NCBI GenBank assembly: GCA_026125285.1
Contig: JAHCLO010000028.1
Span: forward strand, 1-64,000
Direction of reading: 5' to 3'
Length of the DNA: 64,000 bases
From: Verrucomicrobiia bacterium
Lineage (GTDB): Bacteria; Verrucomicrobiota; Verrucomicrobiia; Limisphaerales; JADLHS01
Shown: positions 17,001 through 26,154 of the stretch, one piece after another
Layout of the letters: each line of letters opens with the position of its first letter
Numbering within the stretch: the stretch's first letter is position 1
Translations under genes and position numbers: made by a program
Notes under the pieces: model-generated
Seen by the model: the letters and a program-made list of their open reading frames with translations, nothing else
Database searches by the model: none
What the model was told of the DNA's origin: nothing

Positions 17001-19016
17001 TCAGCCCGCGTAGGCCCGCAGATTCCACTCTTCGATCAACTCCTTGGGAATCTCCGCCAGGAAACGCGACGGTTGCTGGAGCGCAACGCCACTGCTGCCG
17101 TAGCCGGCGCGCAGCAAAGGATAGCTCAAATAGAGCTCGTTGCGGGCGCGCGTAACGGCCACGTAGAACAGGCGGCGTTCCTCCTCGCCACCATCATCGC
17201 TCTCCAGTGAGCGCGCCGAGGGAAACAATCCATCACAGAGCATGATCACAAACACCACGTCGAACTCCAGCCCTTTGGCCTGATGAATGGTGGAGAGACG
17301 CACCTTCTCCGGGTCGTCTCCCTTGGGGTCGTCGCGTTCGGCTTCGACATTGGTCAGCAAGGCGAGTTGCGCCAGGAAATCCTCCACGGAGGCGAACTGC
17401 TGCGAGAACACGGCCAACTGTTTGAGTTCATCAAGCCGCGAACGGTAATTGGCGAAGTTTACTTTGAGATAGTCGTCGTAGCCGGCTTCGATCACCAGTT
17501 GCAGCATCTTGGCGGCGCTGCGCCGAACCGCCTTGGCCTCAAGCTGCCCCATCGTGGCTACCAGTTGCGCCCAAGCGGCGGCGGTCTTCCTGCCGACCTG
17601 ACCGGCACAAGCCTGGAGCGCCGTGGCCAGGGGATTGGCTTGTGCAGCCGTCCGCGGCCAGTTCTCTTGAAAGCCTCGCCATAACTTCTCCGCGCCCTTG
17701 CCGCCCACACCAGGCAGCATTTGCGCGAGGCGTTTGAACGCCAGTTCATCGCGCGGATTCACCACCAGCTTGAGATACGCGGTGGCATCCTTGATGTGCG
17801 CCTGCTCGAAAAAGCGGATGCCGCTGGTGATGCTGAAGGGGATGTTGCGCCGCGTCAGTTCGAGTTGCAGTTCGAGCGCGTGGAAATGGGACCGGTAAAG
17901 CACCGCCATCCGATTGAGTTCCATGCCTTCCTCGCGCAACTGGAGCATCTGCTGCGCAATGAACGCCGCCTGCTCGGAGGCATCGTTACACGCCACCAAG
18001 ACCGGCTTGGCGCCGGTTTGCCGGACCGGAGCGAGTTCCTTCGCGAACTGATTCACGTTGGCGGCAATGGCGGCATTGGCCACTTGCAGAATCTCCGGCG
18101 TGCTGCGGTAGTTGGTTTCAATCCGGTAAACCTTCGCTTGCGGGTATCGTTCCGGGAACTTGAGGATATTCAGGAAATTGGCCCCACGCCACGCGTAGAT
18201 GCTTTGGGCATCGTCACCCACCACCATGACGTTGTGATGCCGGCCGGCGAGCAAATCAATGAGGTCGCTTTGCAGCTTGTTGGTGTCCTGATACTCGTCC
18301 ACGAGAATGAACTGAAAGCGACGTTGGTAGTGTTCGCGGACTTCGGCCTGTTCTTGCAGCAGCTTGAGCCAAAGCACGAGCAAATCGTCAAAGTCCATGA
18401 CGTTGGCAGCGCGTTTGCGAGTGATGTAGCGCTGCTGAACGTCCTCAATCTGCCTCGCGAGCGCAGCGAAATGCTCGTACTCCATTCCGAGGATTTCCGG
18501 GAGGCTTCTGTGCGTGTTGACCGCCAGGGAAAAGATGTCGCCCAAGACCTCGGCCTTGGGAAAGCGCGTGGCCTTCACGTCTATCTCCGACTCCGCCACA
18601 CAAGTGGCGATCAAGTGCTTCGCATCGTCACGGTCCAGGATGGTGAAGTCCCGATGAAAGCCCAACAACGGGGCGTGCTGTCGCAGGACGCGATTGCCGA
18701 TGGAGTGGAACGTGCCGCCCCAAAGCGAGGCCAGTTCGTGCCCGAGGAGGTCGGCCACGCGGCGCATCATTTCCCCGGCAGCTTTGTTGGTGAAGGTGAG
18801 TAATAAAATGCGTTCGGGCGGTATGCCTTGTTCCAACAGGTATGCCACGCGATAAGTGAGCGTCCGCGTCTTGCCCGAACCCGCGCCCGCAATCACCAAC
18901 GCCGGGCCGGGCGGGGCGGTGACGGCCTGCAGTTGTTGCTCGTTCAATTCGCGCGCGTAATCAATTTGCAGATGAACGGCAGACTGGAACGGCTTGAGGA
19001 CATAATCACGCGACAT
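17001..19016 (-). CDS. pcrA: UvrD/PcrA-type superfamily 1 DNA helicase
   Basis: 671 residues; a 3'-5' ATP-dependent helicase acting in repair and in clearing recombination or replication intermediates. Motifs appear in order: Q motif LNEQQLQAVTAPPGP, motif I GAGSGKT (residues 44-50), Ia LLTFTNKAAGEMMRRV, II ILVDEYQDTN, III VGDDAQSIYAWRGA, IV YRIETNYRSTPEIL, V STIHQAKGLEFDVVFV and VI EEERRLFYVAVTRARNELYL. The length is slightly shorter than PcrA of Firmicutes. The C-terminus lacks a long tail. It stands alone, with the HD-hydrolase gene 70 bases upstream on the same strand. uvrD, pcrA and rep are hard to separate by eye, so the symbol is tentative. Confidence 0.93.
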   Translation of the reverse strand: MSRDYVLKPFQSAVHLQIDYARELNEQQLQAVTAPPGPALVIAGAGSGKTRTLTYRVAYLLEQGIPPERILLLTFTNKAAGEMMRRVADLLGHELASLWGGTFHSIGNRVLRQHAPLLGFHRDFTILDRDDAKHLIATCVAESEIDVKATRFPKAEVLGDIFSLAVNTHRSLPEILGMEYEHFAALARQIEDVQQRYITRKRAANVMDFDDLLVLWLKLLQEQAEVREHYQRRFQFILVDEYQDTNKLQSDLIDLLAGRHHNVMVVGDDAQSIYAWRGANFLNILKFPERYPQAKVYRIETNYRSTPEILQVANAAIAANVNQFAKELAPVRQTGAKPVLVACNDASEQAAFIAQQMLQLREEGMELNRMAVLYRSHFHALELQLELTRRNIPFSITSGIRFFEQAHIKDATAYLKLVVNPRDELAFKRLAQMLPGVGGKGAEKLWRGFQENWPRTAAQANPLATALQACAGQVGRKTAAAWAQLVATMGQLEAKAVRRSAAKMLQLVIEAGYDDYLKVNFANYRSRLDELKQLAVFSQQFASVEDFLAQLALLTNVEAERDDPKGDDPEKVRLSTIHQAKGLEFDVVFVIMLCDGLFPSARSLESDDGGEEERRLFYVAVTRARNELYLSYPLLRAGYGSSGVALQQPSRFLAEIPKELIEEWNLRAYAG

Positions 19017-19086
19017 GGGCGGAGGCTAAAGCGGCAAAAAGCAAAATCCAAACACCAAACACCCGACCTTGGATCACGACAGGGAA

Positions 19087-19938
19087 TCAGAGATGCGCGA
19101 GTTCTCGTTTGATGCGCGCCAAATTCGCTTCGATGCGCTCCACGTACTCATTCGGCCCGTCGGGATAGGGTTGATTGAGGAAGCGATAAAGCCCGCCGAA
19201 ATCGCCGTTCAGCTTCATCAGCACGTAATCCTTCCAAAATATCGGAGTGTTTCGCATCAGAGCTTCCACGTTGTCGAACCGGGGAACCGAATGATCGCCC
19301 GGCGCCAAACCACGGGTCGCTTCGGCGAACTCCGCGTAAAGCGCGGGCAGCCGGTCCACGTAATCTGCCGCCGCTAGTTGCCCCAGTAAATCCGCCGTGC
19401 CGACCGCACAGCCGGCGATGCGCTCCTCCTCGCTACGGAAAGGAAGACCCGTCACGGCGGCGTCAATGCCGGTGCAGCGGATCATGTTCTGCACCGCCTG
19501 AATGTCCTCGTTCGCGTAGCCTTGCCTGGCCAGCAAATCCGCGGCGAATTCCGCGCTCCGGGCGACATGGATGGCAGTGTACTTCGCCCCCGTCCCTTCG
19601 GTGTCCGTCCGCAGTTTCAAGTAGCCCGTGTCGTGCAGCAGGATGGCCAGGATGGCCAGTTGAACGAAGTGCTGATTCAGCAACGGCGCTGCGCCTGCAA
19701 GGCGCCTTCCACGCAGCAAGCGGGCCAGACACAGCGTGGCCTGGAGCGTATGTTCAAAGTCGTGGTAGCGCGCGTCAATCGCCTGGTAATCCTTGTGCCG
19801 TCCGGTGAAACAATCGTTGGCCCAGCTAAAGGCGCGCGGCACAAACAACGGATCAGCCTCCGGTTCGCAAGCAAGGAAGGCCGCTTGCACTTCCGCGGCA
19901 ACCGCACTGGGATTGTTTGTGACGACCGTCGGAAACAT
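19087..19938 (-). CDS. HD-domain phosphohydrolase
   Basis: 283 residues, cytoplasmic. Metal-binding residues of the HD superfamily are visible: YHDFEHTLQ supplies a His, LLHDTGYLK supplies the His-Asp pair, and later YTAIHVARSAEFAADLLA and LGQLAAADYVDRLPAL fit the helical core and the final Asp. The architecture (single HD, no sensor or kinase domain) resembles proteins annotated simply as HD domain hydrolases; the substrate is probably a nucleotide or cyclic nucleotide but is not determinable. ATG 19938 is used. It precedes the helicase gene on the same strand and could be co-transcribed with it. Confidence 0.75.
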   Translation of the reverse strand: MFPTVVTNNPSAVAAEVQAAFLACEPEADPLFVPRAFSWANDCFTGRHKDYQAIDARYHDFEHTLQATLCLARLLRGRRLAGAAPLLNQHFVQLAILAILLHDTGYLKLRTDTEGTGAKYTAIHVARSAEFAADLLARQGYANEDIQAVQNMIRCTGIDAAVTGLPFRSEEERIAGCAVGTADLLGQLAAADYVDRLPALYAEFAEATRGLAPGDHSVPRFDNVEALMRNTPIFWKDYVLMKLNGDFGGLYRFLNQPYPDGPNEYVERIEANLARIKRELAHL

Positions 19939-20113
19939 CGCCCAAAATTAGTCCGGCTTGCAGCGCGGCGCACGCTTTTTTTGGCGCCCGCTTTATCTCC
20001 GCTTTTGAAGGACGGTCTTGCCGCAGACTGAATGCGGATCCGGTTTGTCCGGGCTCAGTTCAACCTGTTTGGCGGTGATCGCGCGTCGGTTAAAGACGTC
20101 GAGGGCAGAACCG

Positions 20114-20542
20114 TCAATCCCGATCCGGCAACAGCCTCAGCCCGGGACCGGGACGCCGGTTCAGAGGGTTGGTCGAGAACTGCGATGCTTCGAGCCATCT
20201 CTGCCACCGGTCAATCAATTCGATCACGACCGGGACAGCGAGCCGCTCGTGAACGGGTCCGTACTTTGCGAGATTGCAGCGTGCGAGTTGAAACAGCGCA
20301 CCCGCCGGGCGCAGACGGTCCTTCTGCAAATGCACGAAAGCCCCGGCAAGTTGAATCAGGCCTTTGTAGAAATCCCCGTTAAGCCCACGCCGGTCAGCCA
20401 GCCACAATTCCTCCAACACATCGTGCGCCTCGTAGAAAAGCTGGCGGTTAAAACAGTCGAAGAATCCCAGGTAGTGCGCATCCAAGTCCTGGCCACGGAA
20501 AGATTCAATGCGCTGTGCGATTTGACCGCTCTTTTTGCTCAC
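20114..20542 (-). CDS. DUF309 domain protein
   Basis: 142 residues, all-helical. The signature FNRQLFYEAHDVLEELWLAD is that of DUF309, followed by DFYKGLIQLAGAFVHLQKDR and a C-terminal WQRWLEA helix. Function is unknown; several structures exist for the family without an assigned activity. Translation is proposed from GTG 20542. It is divergent from parB, with about 210 bases between the starts. Confidence 0.75.
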   Translation of the reverse strand: MSKKSGQIAQRIESFRGQDLDAHYLGFFDCFNRQLFYEAHDVLEELWLADRRGLNGDFYKGLIQLAGAFVHLQKDRLRPAGALFQLARCNLAKYGPVHERLAVPVVIELIDRWQRWLEASQFSTNPLNRRPGPGLRLLPDRD

Positions 20543-20753
20543 TGGGGGAATCTAAGGTCGCGACTTCGGACGCTCAAACACTAAACACCAAACACCAAGC
20601 TCCGCTCCAGAATCATTCCAACCCGTGTGCGAGCGGTCCTGAATGTATTCGCCGGAGATTTCGCCGCGGCTCGGACCTGGATTTAATGAATCAGCCGCCG
20701 CCGACGCTTGGACGGAAATTGACAACTCCCCTGCCCTGCGACAGTCTGGCCGC

Positions 20754-21701
20754 ATGGCAAAACCAGCTTTGGGCCGTGGTCTAGGCGCGCTGATGGGTGG
20801 CACTCCAGTCATCTCCAAACCAGCGCCCACCGTCCATGTTGTGTCAACCAATCCCCCAACGTCACCGGCGGTTTCTTCCCCGGAAACACTTCAAACCGCC
20901 GACCGGGTGCTGCGCGTGCCGCTGGAACGAGTCCGCCCCTGTCCACTACAGCCGCGCAAGGATTTTTCCGCTGAGGCGCTCCGCGAACTCGCCGATTCGA
21001 TCAAGGAGCAAGGCATCGTGCAGCCGCTCATTGTGCGCGAGCAAGGACCACATCTCGAACTAATCGCCGGCGAACGACGCTGGCGGGCGGCGCAGCTCGT
21101 CGGGCTGACCGAAGTGCCGGTCATCGTGCGGCAGGCGGACGACCGGGCCGTGCTGGAGATGGCGCTGATCGAGAACCTGCAACGCGAGAATCTCAATCCC
21201 ATCGAGGAAGCCCAAGGTTACGCGCAACTGGTGAGTCAGTTTCAACTGACGCAGGAGGACGTGGCCGGCAAGGTGGGCAAGAGCCGCGCGGTTGTGGCCA
21301 ATGCGTTGCGGCTGCTTAAATTGTCGCCCACCATTCAGGGATTCATTCGCGAAGGTCGGCTTTCCGTGGGGCACGCCAAGGTCATTTTGGGATTGAACGA
21401 GGAGCGTCAGCAGAAGCTCGCCGCCGAACGGATCATCAAGGAAGCGTTGAACGTACGGCAAACCGAGGGGTTGGTGGCCCGGTTGCAGGCCCGCGAAGCG
21501 CATCGTTCCGTTAAACCCGGAGTGGTCACTCCGCTGCCCCGCGACGCGCAAGTGGCCGATTTGGAAAACCGGTTGCGCGAGCGCCTCGGCACCAAGGTCC
21601 AGTTGCGTTACGCCCTGGGCAAGGGCGCTCTGGAGATTTCGTTTTTCAGCGATGCCGAACTGGAGCGCCTCCTGCAAATTCTTGGCGTGACTCCGGAGTG
21701 A
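20754..21701 (+). CDS. parB: ParB/Spo0J chromosome partition protein
   Basis: 315 residues from ATG 20754, which gives the family opening MAKPALGRGLGALMGG; an earlier in-frame ATG at 20643 would add 37 unrelated residues. The central part has the CTPase/ParB box (QPRKDFSAEALRELADSIKE, IAGERRWRAAQLVGL, ALIENLQRENLNPIEEAQGY), then the helix-turn-helix (TQEDVAGKVGKSRAVVANAL), then a C-terminal dimerisation segment (RLRERLGTKVQLRY). It binds parS centromere sites and loads SMC. No parA is adjacent, which differs from the common parAB pair. A TTGACA hexamer at 20719-20724 lies upstream without a clear -10. Confidence 0.93.
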   Translation: MAKPALGRGLGALMGGTPVISKPAPTVHVVSTNPPTSPAVSSPETLQTADRVLRVPLERVRPCPLQPRKDFSAEALRELADSIKEQGIVQPLIVREQGPHLELIAGERRWRAAQLVGLTEVPVIVRQADDRAVLEMALIENLQRENLNPIEEAQGYAQLVSQFQLTQEDVAGKVGKSRAVVANALRLLKLSPTIQGFIREGRLSVGHAKVILGLNEERQQKLAAERIIKEALNVRQTEGLVARLQAREAHRSVKPGVVTPLPRDAQVADLENRLRERLGTKVQLRYALGKGALEISFFSDAELERLLQILGVTPE

Positions 21702-21744
21702 TGGCTCCGGGCCAACATTTTAGTTTCCGGGATTGAGAACCAAC

Positions 21745-22866
21745 ATGAACACACCTGAATTGCGCGCGAACTGCGCCAGCCAACTGCAATCCGCCGCCCA
21801 CCGCGTCCCTGAACTCCAAGCCTTCATCGGCCTGGACGGTTTCGTGGATGAAATCCTGCACGTGGTGGACAAGCGCGAGAACGCCGAGAAATACCTGCGC
21901 CTGCCGACCATCGCCAAGCTGGCGGATCGGCTGTCCGCCGCAGCCGGCCGGAGCACCAACATCGAACTGGTAAGCCAGCTCACCAAGCTGGGCGGCAACG
22001 GCCCCATCATGGCCAACGCCATGGCCAGCTTCAGCGTGCGCGTTTCCTATCTGGGCATTCTCGGTTATCCCAATCTGCACCCGGTGTTCGCGGATTTCGC
22101 CCAGCGGGCAGAAGTTCACTCCATCGCCGAACCAGGCTACACCGATGCGTTGGAGTTCGAGGACGGCAAGATCATGCTCGGCAAACACCAATCGCTGAAG
22201 CAGATGAACTGGGAAAACCTCCAGGCGCGTTTCGGCCGCGAGAAGTTCAACGCCAAAATCCAGGAGGCGGACTTCGTCGGCTTCGTGAACTGGACGATGC
22301 TCACCTACATGAACGACATCTGGTCGGCCATCCTCCGGGAGACCTGCCCCAATCTCACGGGGCCGCGCCGCAAATTGTTCATTGACCTGGCGGACCCCGA
22401 GAAACGCACGCACGAGGACATTCTGCGGGCGCTCGAATTGATCACCGCATTTGAGCAGCACTTCAATGTCATCTTCGGACTGAACGAAAAGGAATCCGGG
22501 GAAATCGGCCAGCATTTGGGATTGGACACCAGCAATCATTCCCCAGAAGGTCTCGCCGCGCTGGGCCGCTCGATCCGCGACCGCGTCCCCGTCAACACCG
22601 TGGTGATTCACCCGACCGCCTATGCCGTGGCCGTCAGCCAGGGAGACGAGGCCATCGTGGAAGGACCGTTCACCCCGAAGCCGCTGATCACCACCGGCGC
22701 CGGCGATCATTTCAACGCCGGCTTCTGCCTGGGCAAACTCTTGGGCCTCGACAATGCCATGAGCCTGCTCACCGGCGTCACCACGAGCGGCTTTTACGTG
22801 CGCACAGCGAAGAGTCCGTCCGTGAGCGATCTGATGGAAACCCTGCGGAACTGGCCGGCGAAATGA
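21745..22866 (+). CDS. PfkB-family carbohydrate/nucleoside kinase
   Basis: 373 residues. The N-terminus has FIGLDGFVDEILHVVDKR and the ribokinase-like KLGGNGPIMANAM segment. The PfkB signature 2, ITTGAGDHFNAGFCLG, contains the catalytic Asp near residue 318. The sugar specificity cannot be read; the GLDGFVDE opening is unlike classical ribokinase. The stop codon overlaps the start of the deformylase gene (ATGA at 22863-22866), so translation of the two is coupled. ParB lies 43 bases upstream on the same strand. The start ATG 21745 is preferred to one 4 codons earlier. Confidence 0.88.
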   Translation: MNTPELRANCASQLQSAAHRVPELQAFIGLDGFVDEILHVVDKRENAEKYLRLPTIAKLADRLSAAAGRSTNIELVSQLTKLGGNGPIMANAMASFSVRVSYLGILGYPNLHPVFADFAQRAEVHSIAEPGYTDALEFEDGKIMLGKHQSLKQMNWENLQARFGREKFNAKIQEADFVGFVNWTMLTYMNDIWSAILRETCPNLTGPRRKLFIDLADPEKRTHEDILRALELITAFEQHFNVIFGLNEKESGEIGQHLGLDTSNHSPEGLAALGRSIRDRVPVNTVVIHPTAYAVAVSQGDEAIVEGPFTPKPLITTGAGDHFNAGFCLGKLLGLDNAMSLLTGVTTSGFYVRTAKSPSVSDLMETLRNWPAK

Positions 22867-23441
22867 TTTTAACCGTCGTCAAATACGGCCACCCGGCACT
22901 GCGCCAGAAAGGGGCGCGGATTGAAGCCATTACCCCGGAAGTCCGGCGGCTGGTCGCGGACATGTTCGAAACGATGTACGCCCACAAAGGCGTGGGCCTG
23001 GCGGCCCAACAAGTTGGCCGCGCGCTTCAACTAACGGTCATTGACGTGCGGGGCATCACCGACCGTCCCTCCACGCTCGAACTGGACGGCAAGCCGGCGG
23101 ACGTGCAGGACTTCATGCCGCTGGTGCTCATCAATCCGGAGATTCAACTGGTGGGCGAGCGCATGACCGGGCCGGAGGGCTGCTTAAGTTTCCCGGAAAT
23201 CTTCGCGGACATCACCCGCCCCGATCTGGTGGAAGTCAAAGCCCTGGACGAGAAAGGCAAACCCATTGCGTTTCGTGCCGGCGGATTGCTCTCGCGCGCC
23301 GTGCAACACGAGGTGGATCACTTGAACGGAATTCTGTTCATTGACCGCATGGACAAGAAGACCAAAGAAGAACTCCGTCCTGACTTTGAAACGTTGCAGC
23401 AAGCCACCAAAGCCGCCTTGCAACATTCAGCCGGGAAATGA
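22863..23441 (+). CDS. def: Peptide deformylase
   Basis: 192 residues. It removes the N-formyl group from nascent proteins. All three motifs are present: GVGLAAQQVG, EGCLSFP (metal Cys) and QHEVDHLNGILF (HExxH type). Between motifs I and II there is an insertion of about 15 residues compared with the E. coli enzyme. It begins inside the stop codon of the upstream kinase. The downstream 920 bases are repeat-rich, so it is the last gene of this unit. Confidence 0.95.
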   Translation: MILTVVKYGHPALRQKGARIEAITPEVRRLVADMFETMYAHKGVGLAAQQVGRALQLTVIDVRGITDRPSTLELDGKPADVQDFMPLVLINPEIQLVGERMTGPEGCLSFPEIFADITRPDLVEVKALDEKGKPIAFRAGGLLSRAVQHEVDHLNGILFIDRMDKKTKEELRPDFETLQQATKAALQHSAGK

Positions 23442-23504
23442 CCGACCTGACCCGGAGATTTCTCACCCACCGCGACGGGGCGCCTCCTCACGAACCCTAT
23501 GCTC

Positions 23505-23575
23505 GTAGCCGACGACGTGAGGAGGCGGACGACGTTGCAGCTCAGGGGAATCCGCCTCCTCACGTCGGCAGCTAC
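23505..23575. repeat. GTAGCC-type long palindrome, copy 2
   Basis: 25-bp arms GTAGCCGACGACGTGAGGAG... and ...CTCCTCACGTCGGCAGCTAC enclose a 21-base spacer ending GCTCAGGGGAA. That spacer is almost identical to the one in the copy at 23919-23985. Confidence 0.85.
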
Positions 23576-23610
23576 AGTTCGGGGGGCAAGCGCGAATCTG
23601 GGTTCGAGGA

Positions 23611-23650
23611 ATTCTCTCCCCGGAGGAGAGGGTCAGGGTGAGGGCGAGCG
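23611..23650. repeat. Short GGAGAGGGTCAGGGTGAGG repeat
   Basis: TTCTCTCCCCGGAGGAGAG is a short hairpin followed by GGTCAGGGTGAGGGCGAGC. The same string, with small changes, occurs twice at 51011-51095. It is a dispersed intergenic repeat, not a gene. The rest of 23442-24362 holds only repeats and no supported gene. Confidence 0.6.
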
Positions 23651-23918
23651 TTACACCAATTTCAGCCCAAAGTTCGTCAGGGGAATGACCGTCAGAGGAA
23701 TGAAGACACAGCCGGAAGGACTCTGTTTCCCCATTCCCCTGTCAATCATTCCTCTGACAAAAATCCCTATCTCCTCCGAATTCCCGCGCAAAATCCCATG
23801 CCAGTGTTGACCCCAAAAACTTCTCTGTCGGCTGAGGTAATTCCAATTGCTCGCGGCGCGGTACGTTGAGTTTGTTGCCACGCCCGCATCCCGACCTTCC
23901 CCCCCGATCCCTTCGCTC

Positions 23919-23985
23919 GTAGCCGCCGACGTGAGGAGGCGGACGACGTTACAGCTCAGGGGAATCCGCCTCACGCCGGCGGCTA
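23919..23985. repeat. GTAGCC-type palindrome, copy 3 (damaged arm)
   Basis: The left arm GTAGCCGCCGACGTGAGGAG is intact. The right arm TCCGCCTCACGCCGGCGGCTA lacks several bases. The spacer is nearly the same as in the copy 340 bases upstream, so the two are closely related. Confidence 0.8.
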
Positions 23986-24072
23986 AGGTTCAGGAGGTTC
24001 AAAGCGCGAACTTCAGTAGGGCGAAGTCTCACCCCACGCTCGCATCTTGGTTTGCTGCAACCTCACATTCTT

Positions 24073-24196
24073 GGGGAGCGCACGCGCCTCGCAGCCGGAA
24101 GGACGCGCGCCATCGCGCGTCGAAACGAGCGCGGAGGCGCGCCCGCGCGGTTGACGAGGGCGTCAACCGCCGCACGCGAGGGCGCGTACGCTCCCC
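24073..24196. repeat. GC-rich palindromic dispersed repeat, copy 2
   Basis: Begins GGGGAGCGCACGCGCCTCGC and ends GAGGGCGCGTACGCTCCCC, so the ends are inverted. It shares order and motifs with 3834-3982. An inner stem GGTTGACGAGGGCGTCAACC is self-complementary. Confidence 0.7.
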
Positions 24197-24362
24197 ATTG
24201 CAGGAAACTGATATGCGCACAGAATGCGACCGCCTCCTCATCAGGCTTGGCCTGCCATTGCGCGAGGGTAGCGTCAACCACAATGACAGGTCAGGGCGAA
24301 CTTTGGCTTTTGCGGCCCACTTTGTTCCGTTAATACTGTTGGGCGATTTCGCGGCGCACAGC

Positions 24363-24650
24363 ATGACACACATCATTCCAAAAGAGATTGTTGAGTTTGT
24401 TCGCAGCCAGGGTGAATTGCACCTGAGCACTCTCGCGCAGAAGCGACCGTTTGTTGTTCGTGTGTTCGACGATACACTGGAGTTTACGCCGTCGAGCGAG
24501 AAGCCGCGATCTCGCGACAGAGAATCTCTTGTGAGAGTTTGTGATGAGTTCAGCCGCACAAACTCGTTGCATCCCGGAGATTACGCAAACCTGTCGGTAC
24601 ACGCATCGTACACACTGGCGGTAATAGACGCGTATTTGAAATCGAAATGA
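24363..24650 (+). CDS. Small conserved-looking hypothetical protein
   Basis: 95 residues from ATG 24363 (MTHIIPKEIVEFVRSQGELH). It reads as a compact alpha/beta protein with FVVRVFDDTLEFTPSSEKPR in the middle and SVHASYTLAVIDAYLKSK at the end. No family is recognised. The frame is open for 500 bases upstream, but that part crosses palindromic repeats, so the first ATG after them is chosen. The GC content is lower than in adjacent housekeeping genes. It is followed by a second orphan gene on the same strand. Confidence 0.55.
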   Translation: MTHIIPKEIVEFVRSQGELHLSTLAQKRPFVVRVFDDTLEFTPSSEKPRSRDRESLVRVCDEFSRTNSLHPGDYANLSVHASYTLAVIDAYLKSK

Positions 24651-24781
24651 GAGCGTCCAATCCTCCGGCTCCAGGAGAGGCCGGGATCGCGTCTCGGTTG
24701 ACAATCGGACACCATCGGTCCGCCCTGCCTGAGCCGTGTCGTTCGGCGGAATCACGCGTTACGCAGACATTAAACTGGCAA

Positions 24782-25276
24782 ATGACGAAAACAATGCAAA
24801 TCGTTTTGAGCTTGATCTCCGGCGCTCTTATCGCTGGATGCATACAGGTTCAGCCAACCCGAAACTCGCCATCGCCACCCCCGGATGCAGCAACTTCTCA
24901 TTCCGAGCCAAAGCCTGCAACCTCGCCTGCACGCCCTGTCCCAACGGGCGACGATCACTACGCCCGAGGCATCGTGATCCAATCGCTCACGATGCCCAAC
25001 AAGCTTGGTGTTGGTGGGCGCGAGTTTCGCACAAAGCCAAATCCGAAGGGCGAGGGTGTCTTCGTTTATGATCCCCGAACGGAGTTTGGTGGCGTGCGTA
25101 GGAATTTGATTTGGTTGGTCGTCAACGAATCGGCTTATCCTTTGAATGGCTCGAGCAAAACGTTGACGCCGTCGTTGATGTGGCCACGTGAGGCTGATCA
25201 GGCAGTTTGGAGAGCGACCAATCTGAACCCATACGTCGCGACAGAGGCGATCAGAATAGTCTTCGGATCGAAATGA
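24782..25276 (+). CDS. Predicted lipoprotein of unknown function
   Basis: 164 residues from ATG 24782 (MTKTMQIVLSLISGALIAGC). The lipobox LIAGC places a lipidated Cys at residue 20. A proline-rich linker follows, then a small beta-rich domain (GVFVYDPRTEFGGVRRNLIW, TPSLMWPREADQAV, TEAIRIVFGSK). The domain is not recognised. A longer frame upstream is rejected because it would bury the signal. A start at the second Met (24794) would also work. It probably sits on a membrane facing the periplasm. Confidence 0.6.
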   Translation: MTKTMQIVLSLISGALIAGCIQVQPTRNSPSPPPDAATSHSEPKPATSPARPVPTGDDHYARGIVIQSLTMPNKLGVGGREFRTKPNPKGEGVFVYDPRTEFGGVRRNLIWLVVNESAYPLNGSSKTLTPSLMWPREADQAVWRATNLNPYVATEAIRIVFGSK

Positions 25277-25347
25277 CAATCGCAAACAGAATGCCGAGCA
25301 AAGCACTGGAAAGACCGCGCTTGATCTGCAAGAGACCGGCGAGCAAA

Positions 25348-26034
25348 TCAACGGATGCCAACCCCAGACCTCCGCTGGTAAACGGACCTTGCGATCAGCC
25401 ATTGCGCGGTGAAGTACGTTCCCAATACGAGCAACCGTGAAGCTGGCAAATCCCAGCCAAAGCGGTTGATCGCCAGCAGCGTATCCGAAACCACAAACAG
25501 ACTCGCACCCATCGCCGCCGCCGCGGCGGGAACCGCGCGCAGTTCCATGGCGCGGCTGGCAGCCTGGGCGGCCATGGTCAGCAGCACGCCGGCATACGCC
25601 ATGACCGGCAGGCGAAGCGCGGACGGAATTCGCGCCCACAAAACAACGAGCACCACCAGGCCGATGCTTCCCCAAACTGCGAACGGAACGAACCGTGAGC
25701 CGAAGCGGCAGTCCGCCGTAAACGCAACGAGGTAACACACGTGAGCAACCAGGAAAGCCAGCAACCCAGCGAGGAAGAGGTCCTTCGGCAGCATCAGACA
25801 AACATCGCCCGCCAACGAAAACAACAAACCCGCCACCACGCTCCATTGGTAGCGCGGGCCGGATGATTGCGGCGCCGTCGCGGCCAGGAGCAGGATCAGC
25901 AGCGTGGTCAGCGGCATGAACACGTAACCGAGACTCACTCCGCCCAACTCGACCTTCCGCGCGAAGATCGTCAGTCCTCCGGACAGCGCGATAGCCAGAC
26001 TGATCGAGGCGGATCGGGGAAAGACTTTATGCAC
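25348..26034 (-). CDS. YhhN/TMEM86-family membrane protein
   Basis: 228 residues with about eight hydrophobic helices. The family signature SLAGDVCLMLPKDLFLAGLL is clear, and SLFVVSDTLLAINRF corresponds to the second conserved Asp-containing helix. Mammalian TMEM86 members hydrolyse lysoplasmalogen; bacterial function is less certain. The start is GTG 26034. The gene diverges from the acyltransferase-type gene at 26155, so the two share a 120-base promoter region. Confidence 0.82.
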   Translation of the reverse strand: MHKVFPRSASISLAIALSGGLTIFARKVELGGVSLGYVFMPLTTLLILLLAATAPQSSGPRYQWSVVAGLLFSLAGDVCLMLPKDLFLAGLLAFLVAHVCYLVAFTADCRFGSRFVPFAVWGSIGLVVLVVLWARIPSALRLPVMAYAGVLLTMAAQAASRAMELRAVPAAAAAMGASLFVVSDTLLAINRFGWDLPASRLLVLGTYFTAQWLIARSVYQRRSGVGIR

Positions 26035-26154
26035 GTTGCGCCAGCATCAGGACAGCAGCGTGGCAACGTCAAGCCATCTGCCCTGTAAACGCGAGCGGCG
26101 CGGCGGCGAGATTTTGCTTTCCAAACGCGGGATTTGGAGGGACAAGAGCGGCGC

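Noticed and set aside
17721..18803. A 360-codon plus-strand frame within the helicase gene
   Set aside because: All helicase motifs are on the minus strand in order; this is a shadow frame.
24655..24781. A possible integron attC site between the two orphan small genes
   Set aside because: GCGTTACGC is present, but there is no matching core site or long imperfect stem, and no integrase is nearby.
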